Part shown: one piece after another, positions 33,208-41,256 of the stretch
Numbering within the stretch: the first letter of the stretch is position 1
How the letters are laid out: each line of letters begins with the position of its first letter
Assembly: GCF_001984195.1 (NCBI RefSeq)
Contig: NZ_MTQN01000012.1
Location: 1,860,001-1,924,000 of the forward strand
Source: Kribbella sp. ALI-6-A
Lineage (GTDB): Bacteria > Actinomycetota > Actinomycetes > Propionibacteriales > Kribbellaceae
Length of the DNA: 64,000 nt
Direction: 5' to 3'
Made by a program: the position numbers and the translations under genes
The notes under the pieces: model-generated
The model's input: only the letters and a program-made list of their open reading frames with translations
Database searches by the model: none
What the model was told of the DNA's origin: nothing

Positions 33208-36200
33208 TCAGCTCCGGGGTGCGGGGCGGACGAACGGGAAGGCCAGCGTGGACCGGATGTTCTGCCCGGTCAGCATCATCACGATCCGGTCGACGCCGAG
33301 CCCGAGCCCTCCGGTCGGCGGCAACGCGTACTCCAGCGCGGCCAGGAAGTCCTCGTCCAGCGACATCGCCTCGGGGTCACCGGCGGCGGCCTTCAGCGAC
33401 TGCTCGGTCAACCGCCGCCGCTGCTCGACCGGGTCCACCAGCTCCGAGTACGCCGTACCGATCTCGGCGCCGAACGCGACCAGGTCCCAGCGTTCGGCCA
33501 GCCGGGGATCGGTGCGGTGCCCGCGGGTCAGCGGCGACGTCTCGAGCGGGAAGTCGGTGTAAAAGGTGGGCAGCGTCGTCCGTGGCTCGACCAGTTCGTC
33601 GTACAGCTCCAGCACCAGCTCGCCGGCCGACAGCTCGAACCCGGCCTTGATCCCGTGCTCGGCGCAGATTTCCCGCACCCGGGCGACCGGCGTACTGGAG
33701 TCGAGGGCGGTTCCGGTCGCGCGGCTGACCGCCTCGTGCACCGAGACGACCGGCCAGTCTCCGGAGATGTCCAGCTCCTCGCCGTCGCGCTGGACGACCG
33801 GTTTGCCGAACACCGCGACGGCCGTCTCCAGCAGCAGCTCGCGGGTCAGCTCGCGCATCACGTGGTAGTCGGCGTACGGCTGGTAGGCCTCGACCGAGGT
33901 GAACTCGGGGTTGTGGGTGGCGTCGGCGCCCTCGTTGCGGAAGTTCCGGTTCAGCTCGAAGATCTTGCCCAGCCCACCGACGCCGAGCCGCTTCAGGAAC
34001 AACTCCGGCGCGATCCGCAGGAACAGCTCGGTGTCGTAGGCGTTGATGTGCGTGACGAACGGCCGCGCGTTCGCGCCACCGTGCACGGCCTGCAGCATCG
34101 GCGTCTCGACCTCGGTGAAGCCGCGCGCCTCGAAGCCCTGTCGCAGCGCCCGAACGGCGACGCTGCGGTGCCGCAGCATCCGCAGCGAGTCCGGGTTCAT
34201 CACCAGGTCGAGGTGGCGCTGGCGGACCCGGGCCTCGGGATCGGTGAAGCCCTTGCGCTTGTCGGGCAACGGGTGCAGGCACTTGGCCGCCATCGTCCAA
34301 CTGGTCGCGGCGACGGACAGCTCGCCGCGGCGACTCGTCACGACCTCGCCGGTGACGCTGACGTGGTCACCGATGTCGACGTACCGGTACCAGTTGCTGA
34401 GGTCTTCGGGAGTGCTCGCGGTCAGCATGACCTGGAGCTGGTCGAGGCCGTCCTGCAGCTGGGCGAACGCCAGACCGCCGTGGTCGCGTAGCCGGACGAC
34501 GCGGCCGGTGACCGAGACCTGGTGACCGGTGTGGTGGTCGGGCGGCAGGTTCTGGTGCAGGGCCCGGATCCGTTCGAGGGTCTCCGTCCGCGGCACCGTG
34601 ACAGGGTACGGATCGATGCCTGCGGCAACCATCGCGGCAAGCTTGGCGCGCCGGATCCGTTCCTGCTCGGTGAGTTTGCGATCGGGCAGCGCCGGGCGGA
34701 GCAGCTCGTCCTCCTGCTCCTGCACGGTGACGGCGAATTTCGCGCTGTTGCCGACCGTGATCGCGTGCCGATCCGTGCTGGTGCTGGCGTCGACCCGGGT
34801 CCACGGCCGGGGCGCGGGCAGGAAACCCTCGGCGGTCCCGGCCGCGAGCAGCACCTGCGCCAGCGAAGCGCCGCGCGAATAGCAGATCAGCCGTGGCGAC
34901 CAGCGCGGCAAGTACTTCTCGTTGCTCTGGTAGAGACTCTCCAACTGCCAGAAGCGTGAGGCCGCGGTCAGCAACGCGTTGGTCAGGCGCAGTACCGGGC
35001 CGGCTCCGACCCGTTCGGCGTCGCTGAAGATCTCGCGGAACATCGCGAAGTTCAGCGAAATCCGGTGCACGCCGAGATCGCCGCAGGCGTCCACCAGCGC
35101 GGTCACCATGAACTCCATCAGCCCGTTCACCGACTTGGGATCGCGGCGCATCAGGTCGAGCGAGACGCCGCGCACGCCCCACGGCGCGAACGACAGCAGC
35201 CCGCGTACGGCGCCGTCGGCGTCCCGCGCGATGACCATCACGCAGCGCGCGTCGGCCGCGTCACCGAGCCGGCCGAGCGCCATCGAGAAGCCGCGCTCGG
35301 TCCGGGCGCCGCGCCACTGCTCGGCCAGTTCGACGTACTTGGCCAGTTCGTCGGTGTCGAGATCGCCGTGCCGGACGACCTGTGCGTGGTACCCGGCGCG
35401 CTGGGCCCGGGTGACGGCCTGCCGGACCGGCCGCATGGTCCGGCCCTCGAGCGTGAAGTCGGCGACGTCGATGATCGCCTCGTCGCCCATCGCGAGCGCG
35501 CGCAGCCCTGCCCCGACATAGGCGCGCGCGGCCTCTTCGCTGGCCGACAGCACGGCGGGAGACCAGCCGTAGGTGCGGGCCTCGGTCAGCCAGGTCCGGA
35601 TCGCGGCGGGCCAGGCGGCCGGGTCGCCGAGTGGGTCGCCGCTGGCCAGGCTGACGCCGTTGACCACCCGGTAGGCGATCGCGGCGTTGCGGTCGGGGGA
35701 GAAGACGACGGCCTTGTCCCGGCGGGTGGCGAAGTAGCCGAGGCTGTCGCGTTCGCCGTACTGGAGCAGGAGGCGGCGGACCTCGAGCTCCTCGGACTGG
35801 CTGAGGTAGCGGACCCGCCGGACCGAGCGGAGGAAGATCCAGAACGCGATCACCAGCGAGGCGGCCGAGATGAAGCCGACGGTCAGGCCGACCCACGGGT
35901 GGCCCTCGTGGCCCGAGCCCATCCGGGCCCGGCTCTGCCCGAAGGCGGCGAAGACGGCCCAGCCGATCTTCTCCTTCTGGCCGTTCAGGGTGTTGGGGAA
36001 GACCTGGGTCAGCGTGATGCTGACCGCGATCGAGACCAGCAGCCCGGTGACCAGGACGCCGATCGCCAGCCGGCGGCTACCGGGTGCCAGCCGGGCCGGA
36101 AAGCTGTCGCGGATCTTCCACAGCAGCACGATCATCAGCACCGGCACGACCACGCGCACGATGCCCAGCTCGAGATCCTCGACCGAGGCCCGGCCGAACT

Positions 36201-36582
36201 CCGCGATCAGGTCGGGATCGTTGGGGTTCGCGATCTGCACACTGATGAAGCCGAGCGCGGCGACCTGGGTGATCAGGGTCAGTCCCTCGAAGACCCACAG
36301 CACCCACAGCAGCGCGGCCCGCTTGCCGCGCAGCAGGGCGCTGCCGACCACCGCGAGATAGACCGCGGACAGGAACGTGTGCCCGGCCGGGATGCCGAAG
36401 AAGTCGATCACCGCTTCGACGTGCTTGACCACCTCCGGCGCGGCCAGGTGCAACGGCACCGCGACGAACGACCACACGGCGGCGGTGACCACCGCTCGCC
36501 CCACCCAGAGGGCCGCCCGCTGCTGCCACTTCGGGATGGCCTGTTGCCCTGACACGCAGTGATCATCCCACTGCCGCATCAC
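33208..36582 (-). CDS. lysX: Bifunctional lysylphosphatidylglycerol synthetase / lysine--tRNA ligase
   Basis: This protein of about 1124 residues makes lysyl-tRNA and transfers the lysine to phosphatidylglycerol, giving resistance to cationic peptides. The N-terminus has about seven membrane helices (about 20-260), then the DUF2156/MprF synthase domain (about 270-600, with VVNGVSLASGDPLGDP). The class II lysyl-tRNA synthetase follows from about 630: an OB fold, motif 2 with RNEGADATHNPEFT and motif 3 with GLGLGVDRIVMML. Length matches mycobacterial LysX. Start is GTG 36582, ATG 36579 or GTG 36555; none has a clear ribosome binding site. Location a few kilobases from a lanthipeptide synthetase is suggestive but may be chance. 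Confidence 0.93.
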   Translation of the reverse strand: MMRQWDDHCVSGQQAIPKWQQRAALWVGRAVVTAAVWSFVAVPLHLAAPEVVKHVEAVIDFFGIPAGHTFLSAVYLAVVGSALLRGKRAALLWVLWVFEGLTLITQVAALGFISVQIANPNDPDLIAEFGRASVEDLELGIVRVVVPVLMIVLLWKIRDSFPARLAPGSRRLAIGVLVTGLLVSIAVSITLTQVFPNTLNGQKEKIGWAVFAAFGQSRARMGSGHEGHPWVGLTVGFISAASLVIAFWIFLRSVRRVRYLSQSEELEVRRLLLQYGERDSLGYFATRRDKAVVFSPDRNAAIAYRVVNGVSLASGDPLGDPAAWPAAIRTWLTEARTYGWSPAVLSASEEAARAYVGAGLRALAMGDEAIIDVADFTLEGRTMRPVRQAVTRAQRAGYHAQVVRHGDLDTDELAKYVELAEQWRGARTERGFSMALGRLGDAADARCVMVIARDADGAVRGLLSFAPWGVRGVSLDLMRRDPKSVNGLMEFMVTALVDACGDLGVHRISLNFAMFREIFSDAERVGAGPVLRLTNALLTAASRFWQLESLYQSNEKYLPRWSPRLICYSRGASLAQVLLAAGTAEGFLPAPRPWTRVDASTSTDRHAITVGNSAKFAVTVQEQEDELLRPALPDRKLTEQERIRRAKLAAMVAAGIDPYPVTVPRTETLERIRALHQNLPPDHHTGHQVSVTGRVVRLRDHGGLAFAQLQDGLDQLQVMLTASTPEDLSNWYRYVDIGDHVSVTGEVVTSRRGELSVAATSWTMAAKCLHPLPDKRKGFTDPEARVRQRHLDLVMNPDSLRMLRHRSVAVRALRQGFEARGFTEVETPMLQAVHGGANARPFVTHINAYDTELFLRIAPELFLKRLGVGGLGKIFELNRNFRNEGADATHNPEFTSVEAYQPYADYHVMRELTRELLLETAVAVFGKPVVQRDGEELDISGDWPVVSVHEAVSRATGTALDSSTPVARVREICAEHGIKAGFELSAGELVLELYDELVEPRTTLPTFYTDFPLETSPLTRGHRTDPRLAERWDLVAFGAEIGTAYSELVDPVEQRRRLTEQSLKAAAGDPEAMSLDEDFLAALEYALPPTGGLGLGVDRIVMMLTGQNIRSTLAFPFVRPAPRS

Positions 36583-36606
36583 GGCTGTGTGAGGGTGTGC
36601 GTCCGG

Positions 36607-37836
36607 TTATGCCGTGGTGGTCATCGCCGGGGTCGGGAGCTTGCGCTGCCAGACCTCGTCCAGCGCCATCCGCATCGCACCGGTGACGACGGCGTCCTCG
36701 GCCAGGGCGGACAGCTCCAGCTTCGGATGGTTCAGCGTGAGCAGGCGGAGCTGGTCGGAGATGGCGTCCAGCAGGACCGCACCGGCCCGGGCTACACCGC
36801 CACCGATGACCACCGCGGTCGGGTCGAGCACCAGGACGGCGGGGGCCAGTGCACGGGCGAAGTCGCGGGCCACCTGCTGCACGAGCGCTTGGGCGATCGG
36901 GTCACGCTCGGCGGCAGCGGCGAACACGTCGGCGGTGTCGAGCTGGTCGCGACCGAGTTCTGCCAGCCGCGACTCCGGGTGGTCGATCACGGCCTGCCGG
37001 CCGAGGGCGGCGATCGCCTCGGAGCCGACGGCCCGCTCGAGCGGTCCGCGGCTGTCCTCGGGGTTGATCACGTCGTCGGCCGCCGTCGCGATGAAGCCGA
37101 TTTCGCCCGCCGCGCCCGTCCCGCGGTGCAGCCGGCCGTCGATCACGATGCCGGCACCGAGTCGCTCGCCCCACTGGACGGCGAGCAGCGTGCCGGTGCC
37201 ACCGCGGGCCGCCGCGATCGCGAGAGCGGCCAGGTTGGCGTCGTTGTCGAGCATGACCGGGCAGTCGAGCAGGCTGCGGACGTGCTTGACCAGGTCGATC
37301 GAGGACCAGCCCGGTACGCTCGGGACCAGCTGGACCCGGCCGATGTGCTCGTCGACGATGCCCGGGCTGGCAGCGACCGCGGCCGCGATGTCCTCGGCCG
37401 GCACCTCCGCCTCGGCCAGCGCCTCGGTGATCACCTCGCTGATCACGCCGAGCAGTTCCTGGGCACTCCAGCCCGGGCCGGCCCGGCGTACGAGGGAGAG
37501 CTTGCGGCCGGCCAGGTCGGAGACGCCGACGGTGACCCGGTGCGGCCCGACGTCGAGGCCGAGCACCGGCGCCGCGCGACCACGCAGCGACACCCGGATG
37601 GCCGGCCGGCCGAGCGAGCGGTCCGCGGAGTCGGGCCCGTGCTGCTGCAGCCAGCCGGCGTCGAGCAGCTCGTCGACCGCTTGCGCGACGGTCGGTCTGG
37701 CCAGCCCGGTCCGCTCGACCAGCTCCGCCACGCGCAGCGGTGCCGGGGCCGAGCGCCGGACCGCGTCCAGCACAGCAGCGACGTTGATCCGCCGCAGCAT
37801 CGTCGTACCGCCGCCGCCGACCGTTCCCTTGCTCAT
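36607..37836 (-). CDS. ROK-family transcriptional regulator
   Basis: This 409-residue regulator is best started at ATG 37836, after AAGGGG. A winged HTH (about 15-75, RVAELVERTGLARPTVAQAVDELLDAGWL) precedes a sugar-kinase-like ROK fold (about 85-400, with LDVGPHRVTVGV, DNDANLAAL and GAGIVIDGRLHRG). The zinc motif usual in ROK proteins (CxCGxxGCxE) is absent; that stretch reads GEIGFIATAADD then ESRGPLERA-like sequence without cysteine. It may therefore sense its sugar differently or have no kinase activity. An AT-rich promoter (TATATAG) lies upstream. The targets are unknown; no sugar transporter is adjacent. Confidence 0.88.
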   Translation of the reverse strand: MSKGTVGGGGTTMLRRINVAAVLDAVRRSAPAPLRVAELVERTGLARPTVAQAVDELLDAGWLQQHGPDSADRSLGRPAIRVSLRGRAAPVLGLDVGPHRVTVGVSDLAGRKLSLVRRAGPGWSAQELLGVISEVITEALAEAEVPAEDIAAAVAASPGIVDEHIGRVQLVPSVPGWSSIDLVKHVRSLLDCPVMLDNDANLAALAIAAARGGTGTLLAVQWGERLGAGIVIDGRLHRGTGAAGEIGFIATAADDVINPEDSRGPLERAVGSEAIAALGRQAVIDHPESRLAELGRDQLDTADVFAAAAERDPIAQALVQQVARDFARALAPAVLVLDPTAVVIGGGVARAGAVLLDAISDQLRLLTLNHPKLELSALAEDAVVTGAMRMALDEVWQRKLPTPAMTTTA

Positions 37837-38009
37837 GTCCGACCCCTTGCCTGCCACTCGCCCATCCTATATAGAAAGCGAGCGTTCATAAATTATCAGC
37901 GGAATGCCGCGCGCCGCCGCTCCGGCTGGGCGGTCACCCGGAGTTGCGTGCGACGACAACTATCACTGTCCGGCCGCGACACGCCCGAACACACGCACAG
38001 GCCACGGGA

Positions 38010-40964
38010 TCAGTCCTGCAACACCGTCCGCGCGAAACTGCTGAGCGCCTCCCGATCCGGCTGCCGGGTTTTGGTCATCAAACTCGCCACGTGCTTTTCC
38101 ACGGTACGGGGAGAGATGTGCAACCGCGACGCGATCGACTTGTTCCCGATCCGGTCGACGAGGAGCAGGCACACTTCGTATTCGCGGGTGGTGATGCCGA
38201 GCCTGCGCAGGTTGGCCGGAACCTGGTCGGACCCGCTGCGCCGCTGCGGAACGGTCTCGCCCCACTGCCTCAGCTGACTCCGGCAGGCGCTGGCGACCGG
38301 AGCGATCTCCGCCTGGTGGAACCAGTCCTCGGCCTGCCGCAGCCAGTCGACCGGCGTACCCCAGCCGTCGGCCCAGGCCGCCTCGGCCACCAGCCGCAGG
38401 CCGAGGTGCCGGGCCATCGGATAGATGTCCGAGGTGGTCAGCGCCTCCGCGACCTGCTGCGCCGCCTCGTCGCCCTGGCCGGCCCGGCCGAGCAGGATCG
38501 CGTGCGCCAGATGGACGAACTGCTTGTTCCACCGCATCTTGCTGGCCGAGGTGGCGCGAACGACCTCCAGGTGCTCCCAGCTGTTCCGCCCGGACAGTAC
38601 GCCGAGCAGCAGGCCGACGCCGTTCTTTCCCGAGGTGTGGAAGGTGGTCGGGTTCTGCGCGTCGTAGGCCAGCGCCTGCGCCATCTCCGACTCGGCCAGC
38701 TCCCGGTTCTCCTCGAGCAGGGCGCAGAACGTGCGGGCCAGCCCGTACGAGTACGGCAGCTCGTACGACGCACGCTCGCCTCCCCAGGTCGCGGCTTCGG
38801 CCAGTGCCGACTCCATCGCGGCCCGGTGGCCCTGGTGCGCTTCGAGCATCGCCTTCGTGGCCAGGAAGTACGTCGCCGACCGGCCGATCCGCACCCGGCG
38901 GGTGAAGTCCAGGCACTCGTCGATGAGCCGGCCGGCCCGCTCGTGCTCCGACCGCATCACCAGCGCCTGGGCGATGGTGCCGTCCACCTCGTAGGCCAGC
39001 GAGATCGCGCCGATCCCCATCGCCTGCTGGCGGGCGCGTTCGAGCTCGACCAGGCTGCCGGTGGCCAGCAGGATCGAGCCGGCCTGGAAGATGTGCGAGC
39101 AGACCCGCTGGAAGGTCAGGTTGTTCGCCTCGGCGACCTGACGGGCCCGGTGGAAGTAGTCGATCGACTGGTCCAGGTCCTTCTCACGCGACAAGATGCC
39201 GAGCAGCTGCAGGGCGTCGCAGGCCACCGCAGGCAGGCCGGCACGTTCGGCCGCGGCAGCCGCCCGGGAGGCCAGCTCGGTCGCGGACTTGATCCGGCCG
39301 GGACTCGTCCGCGCCAGCTCGAGGTGAGCGGCGATCGCGTCGACCGGCGCGAAGTCGGCGTCGCCGGCGTCACTGCCGAGCAGCGACCGCGCCGTGGCGA
39401 CGTGGGTGAGAGCAGCGGCCCACCGGCCGGCCATGTGCTCGAAGTTCGCCAGCTGCACGTACAGCGAGGCGACCTTGCGGCTGTCCAGGTTGCGGTAGGC
39501 CATTTGTTCGATCGTCGCCGCGTGGGCGGCGCTGTTCTCGAACTGGCCGGTCTCGCTCAGCGCGATCAGCAGGTTGCCGAGGATGTCGGCCCGGTAGCCG
39601 GTGTCCGGGTCGGACTCGAGCAGCGCGGTGGCCCGCTCCAGGAGTTTGACGGCCGATTCCATCGAGCCGTTGTCGAACGACCGCTGGCCCGCGGAGGCGA
39701 ACAACCGGCCGGCCCGGAGCAGGTCTCCGCCGGTCTCGGCCAGCTCGGCCACCATCGTGCACCACTCGCCGGGCAGGCCGGGATGCAGTTTCTCGATGGC
39801 GTCCGCGCACCGGCGAGCCAGTTCGCCGCGTTCGGTCGGGGTGATGCCGGCCAGCAACGCCTCGGCGGTGAGCGGATGGCGGAACGCGTACCAGTCCGGG
39901 ACCGGTTCGTCGGGTCCGACCAGTTGGGCCGCCAGCCCTGCCCTCAAGGTGGCCAGCAGCAACCGTTCGTCGGTGTCGGTCGCCTGGCGCACGACGCTCA
40001 ACGGGAACCGGTGACCGATCACCGCGGCCAGCACCAGGAGGTCTCGCGACTCCGGGCCGAGTTTTTCGATCCTGCTGGTCACACTGCGCACGATCGATCC
40101 CGGTACGGCGGTGCGAAGGCCTTCGACGACCTGGATGCTCCCGTTGGGCGCCGACACCAGTTGTCCCGAGCGAGTCGCCTCCTGCAGCAACTCTTCCACC
40201 ACCAGAGGAACTCCGGCGCTGTCCTGCCACATCCGGTCGACCAGGAGGTCGGGAACCGCCGACGAGGAGACCTCCAGGCAGTCGCCGATCAGTTGGCCCA
40301 CCTGGTCCCGGTCGAGGGGGCGAAGCTCCACCAGATCGGCCGTCCCACGCTGCGCCGCGATCTGCGCGAGCTCGCGGGCCGGGCACTCCTCCGCGCGCAG
40401 CGTGGCCACCAGCGCCACCGGGCCGTCGCTCACGCTGTCGACCAGGTACTCCAGCACCGCCAGTGTTTCCGGGTCCGCGCTGTGCAGGTCCTCCAGGACG
40501 AGCAAACAGCCGTTGTCCCGGCCGACCAGTTCCAGCAGCCGAAGGACCGCCTCGCCGAGAATGACCGGCGACACCGCTGCCTGCGGTGTCGCGGTGTCAC
40601 TCCACTCCGGGATCACCCGGCCGAGCACCTGCCGGTACGCGCCGAGCTCGTCGGGCGACGGCATCTCGCCCCGGCGGATCAGCGACAGAAACGCTTCCGT
40701 GAAAGGACGGAACGGGACCAGGGTGCCGAGCGCACCGACACGGCCACGCAAGGTGACCATGCCGGTGTCGAGCGCGATCGTGGTGGCGACCGCGGACAGC
40801 CTGCTCTTGCCGATGCCGGGTTCGCCGACCAGGAAAGCGGTGCCGCCGCGGCCCTCACGCGTCGCGGTCAGCAGGTGGTGGAGATGGTTGATCTCCCCGT
40901 CCCTGCCGACCAGATGTGACGCGCGGGTCTGCATGCTTGCCAACTTTAACGACGGACAGGCCAT
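38010..40964 (-). CDS. LuxR-family ATP-binding regulator (LAL type)
   Basis: This regulator of about 984 residues has an N-terminal STAND/AAA ATPase (Walker A GEPGIGKSRLS at about 45-55; Walker B LLVLEDLHSAD), a long TPR-like helical middle (about 400-880) and a C-terminal LuxR HTH (about 905-965, with LGITTREYEVCLLL and SPRTVEKHVASLM). LAL proteins are pathway activators for natural product clusters. Start ATG 40964 or ATG 40934 (MQTRASHLVGRD) is open. It is the last gene of the lanM-peptide-regulator series on the minus strand, 52 bases behind the peptide gene, so it likely controls this locus. Confidence 0.9.
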   Translation of the reverse strand: MACPSLKLASMQTRASHLVGRDGEINHLHHLLTATREGRGGTAFLVGEPGIGKSRLSAVATTIALDTGMVTLRGRVGALGTLVPFRPFTEAFLSLIRRGEMPSPDELGAYRQVLGRVIPEWSDTATPQAAVSPVILGEAVLRLLELVGRDNGCLLVLEDLHSADPETLAVLEYLVDSVSDGPVALVATLRAEECPARELAQIAAQRGTADLVELRPLDRDQVGQLIGDCLEVSSSAVPDLLVDRMWQDSAGVPLVVEELLQEATRSGQLVSAPNGSIQVVEGLRTAVPGSIVRSVTSRIEKLGPESRDLLVLAAVIGHRFPLSVVRQATDTDERLLLATLRAGLAAQLVGPDEPVPDWYAFRHPLTAEALLAGITPTERGELARRCADAIEKLHPGLPGEWCTMVAELAETGGDLLRAGRLFASAGQRSFDNGSMESAVKLLERATALLESDPDTGYRADILGNLLIALSETGQFENSAAHAATIEQMAYRNLDSRKVASLYVQLANFEHMAGRWAAALTHVATARSLLGSDAGDADFAPVDAIAAHLELARTSPGRIKSATELASRAAAAAERAGLPAVACDALQLLGILSREKDLDQSIDYFHRARQVAEANNLTFQRVCSHIFQAGSILLATGSLVELERARQQAMGIGAISLAYEVDGTIAQALVMRSEHERAGRLIDECLDFTRRVRIGRSATYFLATKAMLEAHQGHRAAMESALAEAATWGGERASYELPYSYGLARTFCALLEENRELAESEMAQALAYDAQNPTTFHTSGKNGVGLLLGVLSGRNSWEHLEVVRATSASKMRWNKQFVHLAHAILLGRAGQGDEAAQQVAEALTTSDIYPMARHLGLRLVAEAAWADGWGTPVDWLRQAEDWFHQAEIAPVASACRSQLRQWGETVPQRRSGSDQVPANLRRLGITTREYEVCLLLVDRIGNKSIASRLHISPRTVEKHVASLMTKTRQPDREALSSFARTVLQD

Positions 40965-41016
40965 GACGCAGTGGAATCGGCAGGTTCCGACCCGCTGACC
41001 CGGCCGCCGGTCGCGG

Positions 41017-41208
41017 TCACTGCTCCAGGGTCGGCCAGGTGCTGCACGCCTCGGTGGCCGCGGCGAGACCGATCGCGCCCATCCCGACCAGACCGATCAG
41101 GGCCATGGCGCGTGAGCCGACCCGGCTGCGGGCCGGTGGCAGCGGTGCGCCGAGCGGGTCGGCTTCGTCGGTCTCGGGGCGGTGGTCGTGGTCGTCATGG
41201 GCGGTCAT
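41017..41208 (-). CDS. Putative lanthipeptide precursor peptide
   Basis: This 63-residue peptide starts at ATG 41208 with an excellent site (AGGAGA, six bases upstream), 48 bases after lanM. Its N-terminal part is acidic and His-rich (residues 2-18), then a Pro/Arg segment. Residues 34-50 are hydrophobic with many Gly/Ala, and the tail is TEACSTWPTLEQ. The tail has one Cys (55), with Thr52, Ser56, Thr57 and Thr60 available for dehydration. A Thr52-Cys55 methyllanthionine ring is chemically possible. No GG cleavage site is clear; AAA just before the tail is one option. Role as LanM substrate is inferred from position and residues. A small membrane protein is the alternative. Confidence 0.62.
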   Translation of the reverse strand: MTAHDDHDHRPETDEADPLGAPLPPARSRVGSRAMALIGLVGMGAIGLAAATEACSTWPTLEQ

Positions 41209-41256
41209 GGTGATCTCCTAACGGGAAACGGCTGATCGGCGAACGGGTGGACGCCG

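Noticed and set aside
33208..36582. LysX as self-resistance gene of the lanthipeptide locus
   Set aside because: LysX is a common actinobacterial gene, separated from lanM by a ROK regulator and the LAL gene. Nothing in the sequence ties it to the cluster.
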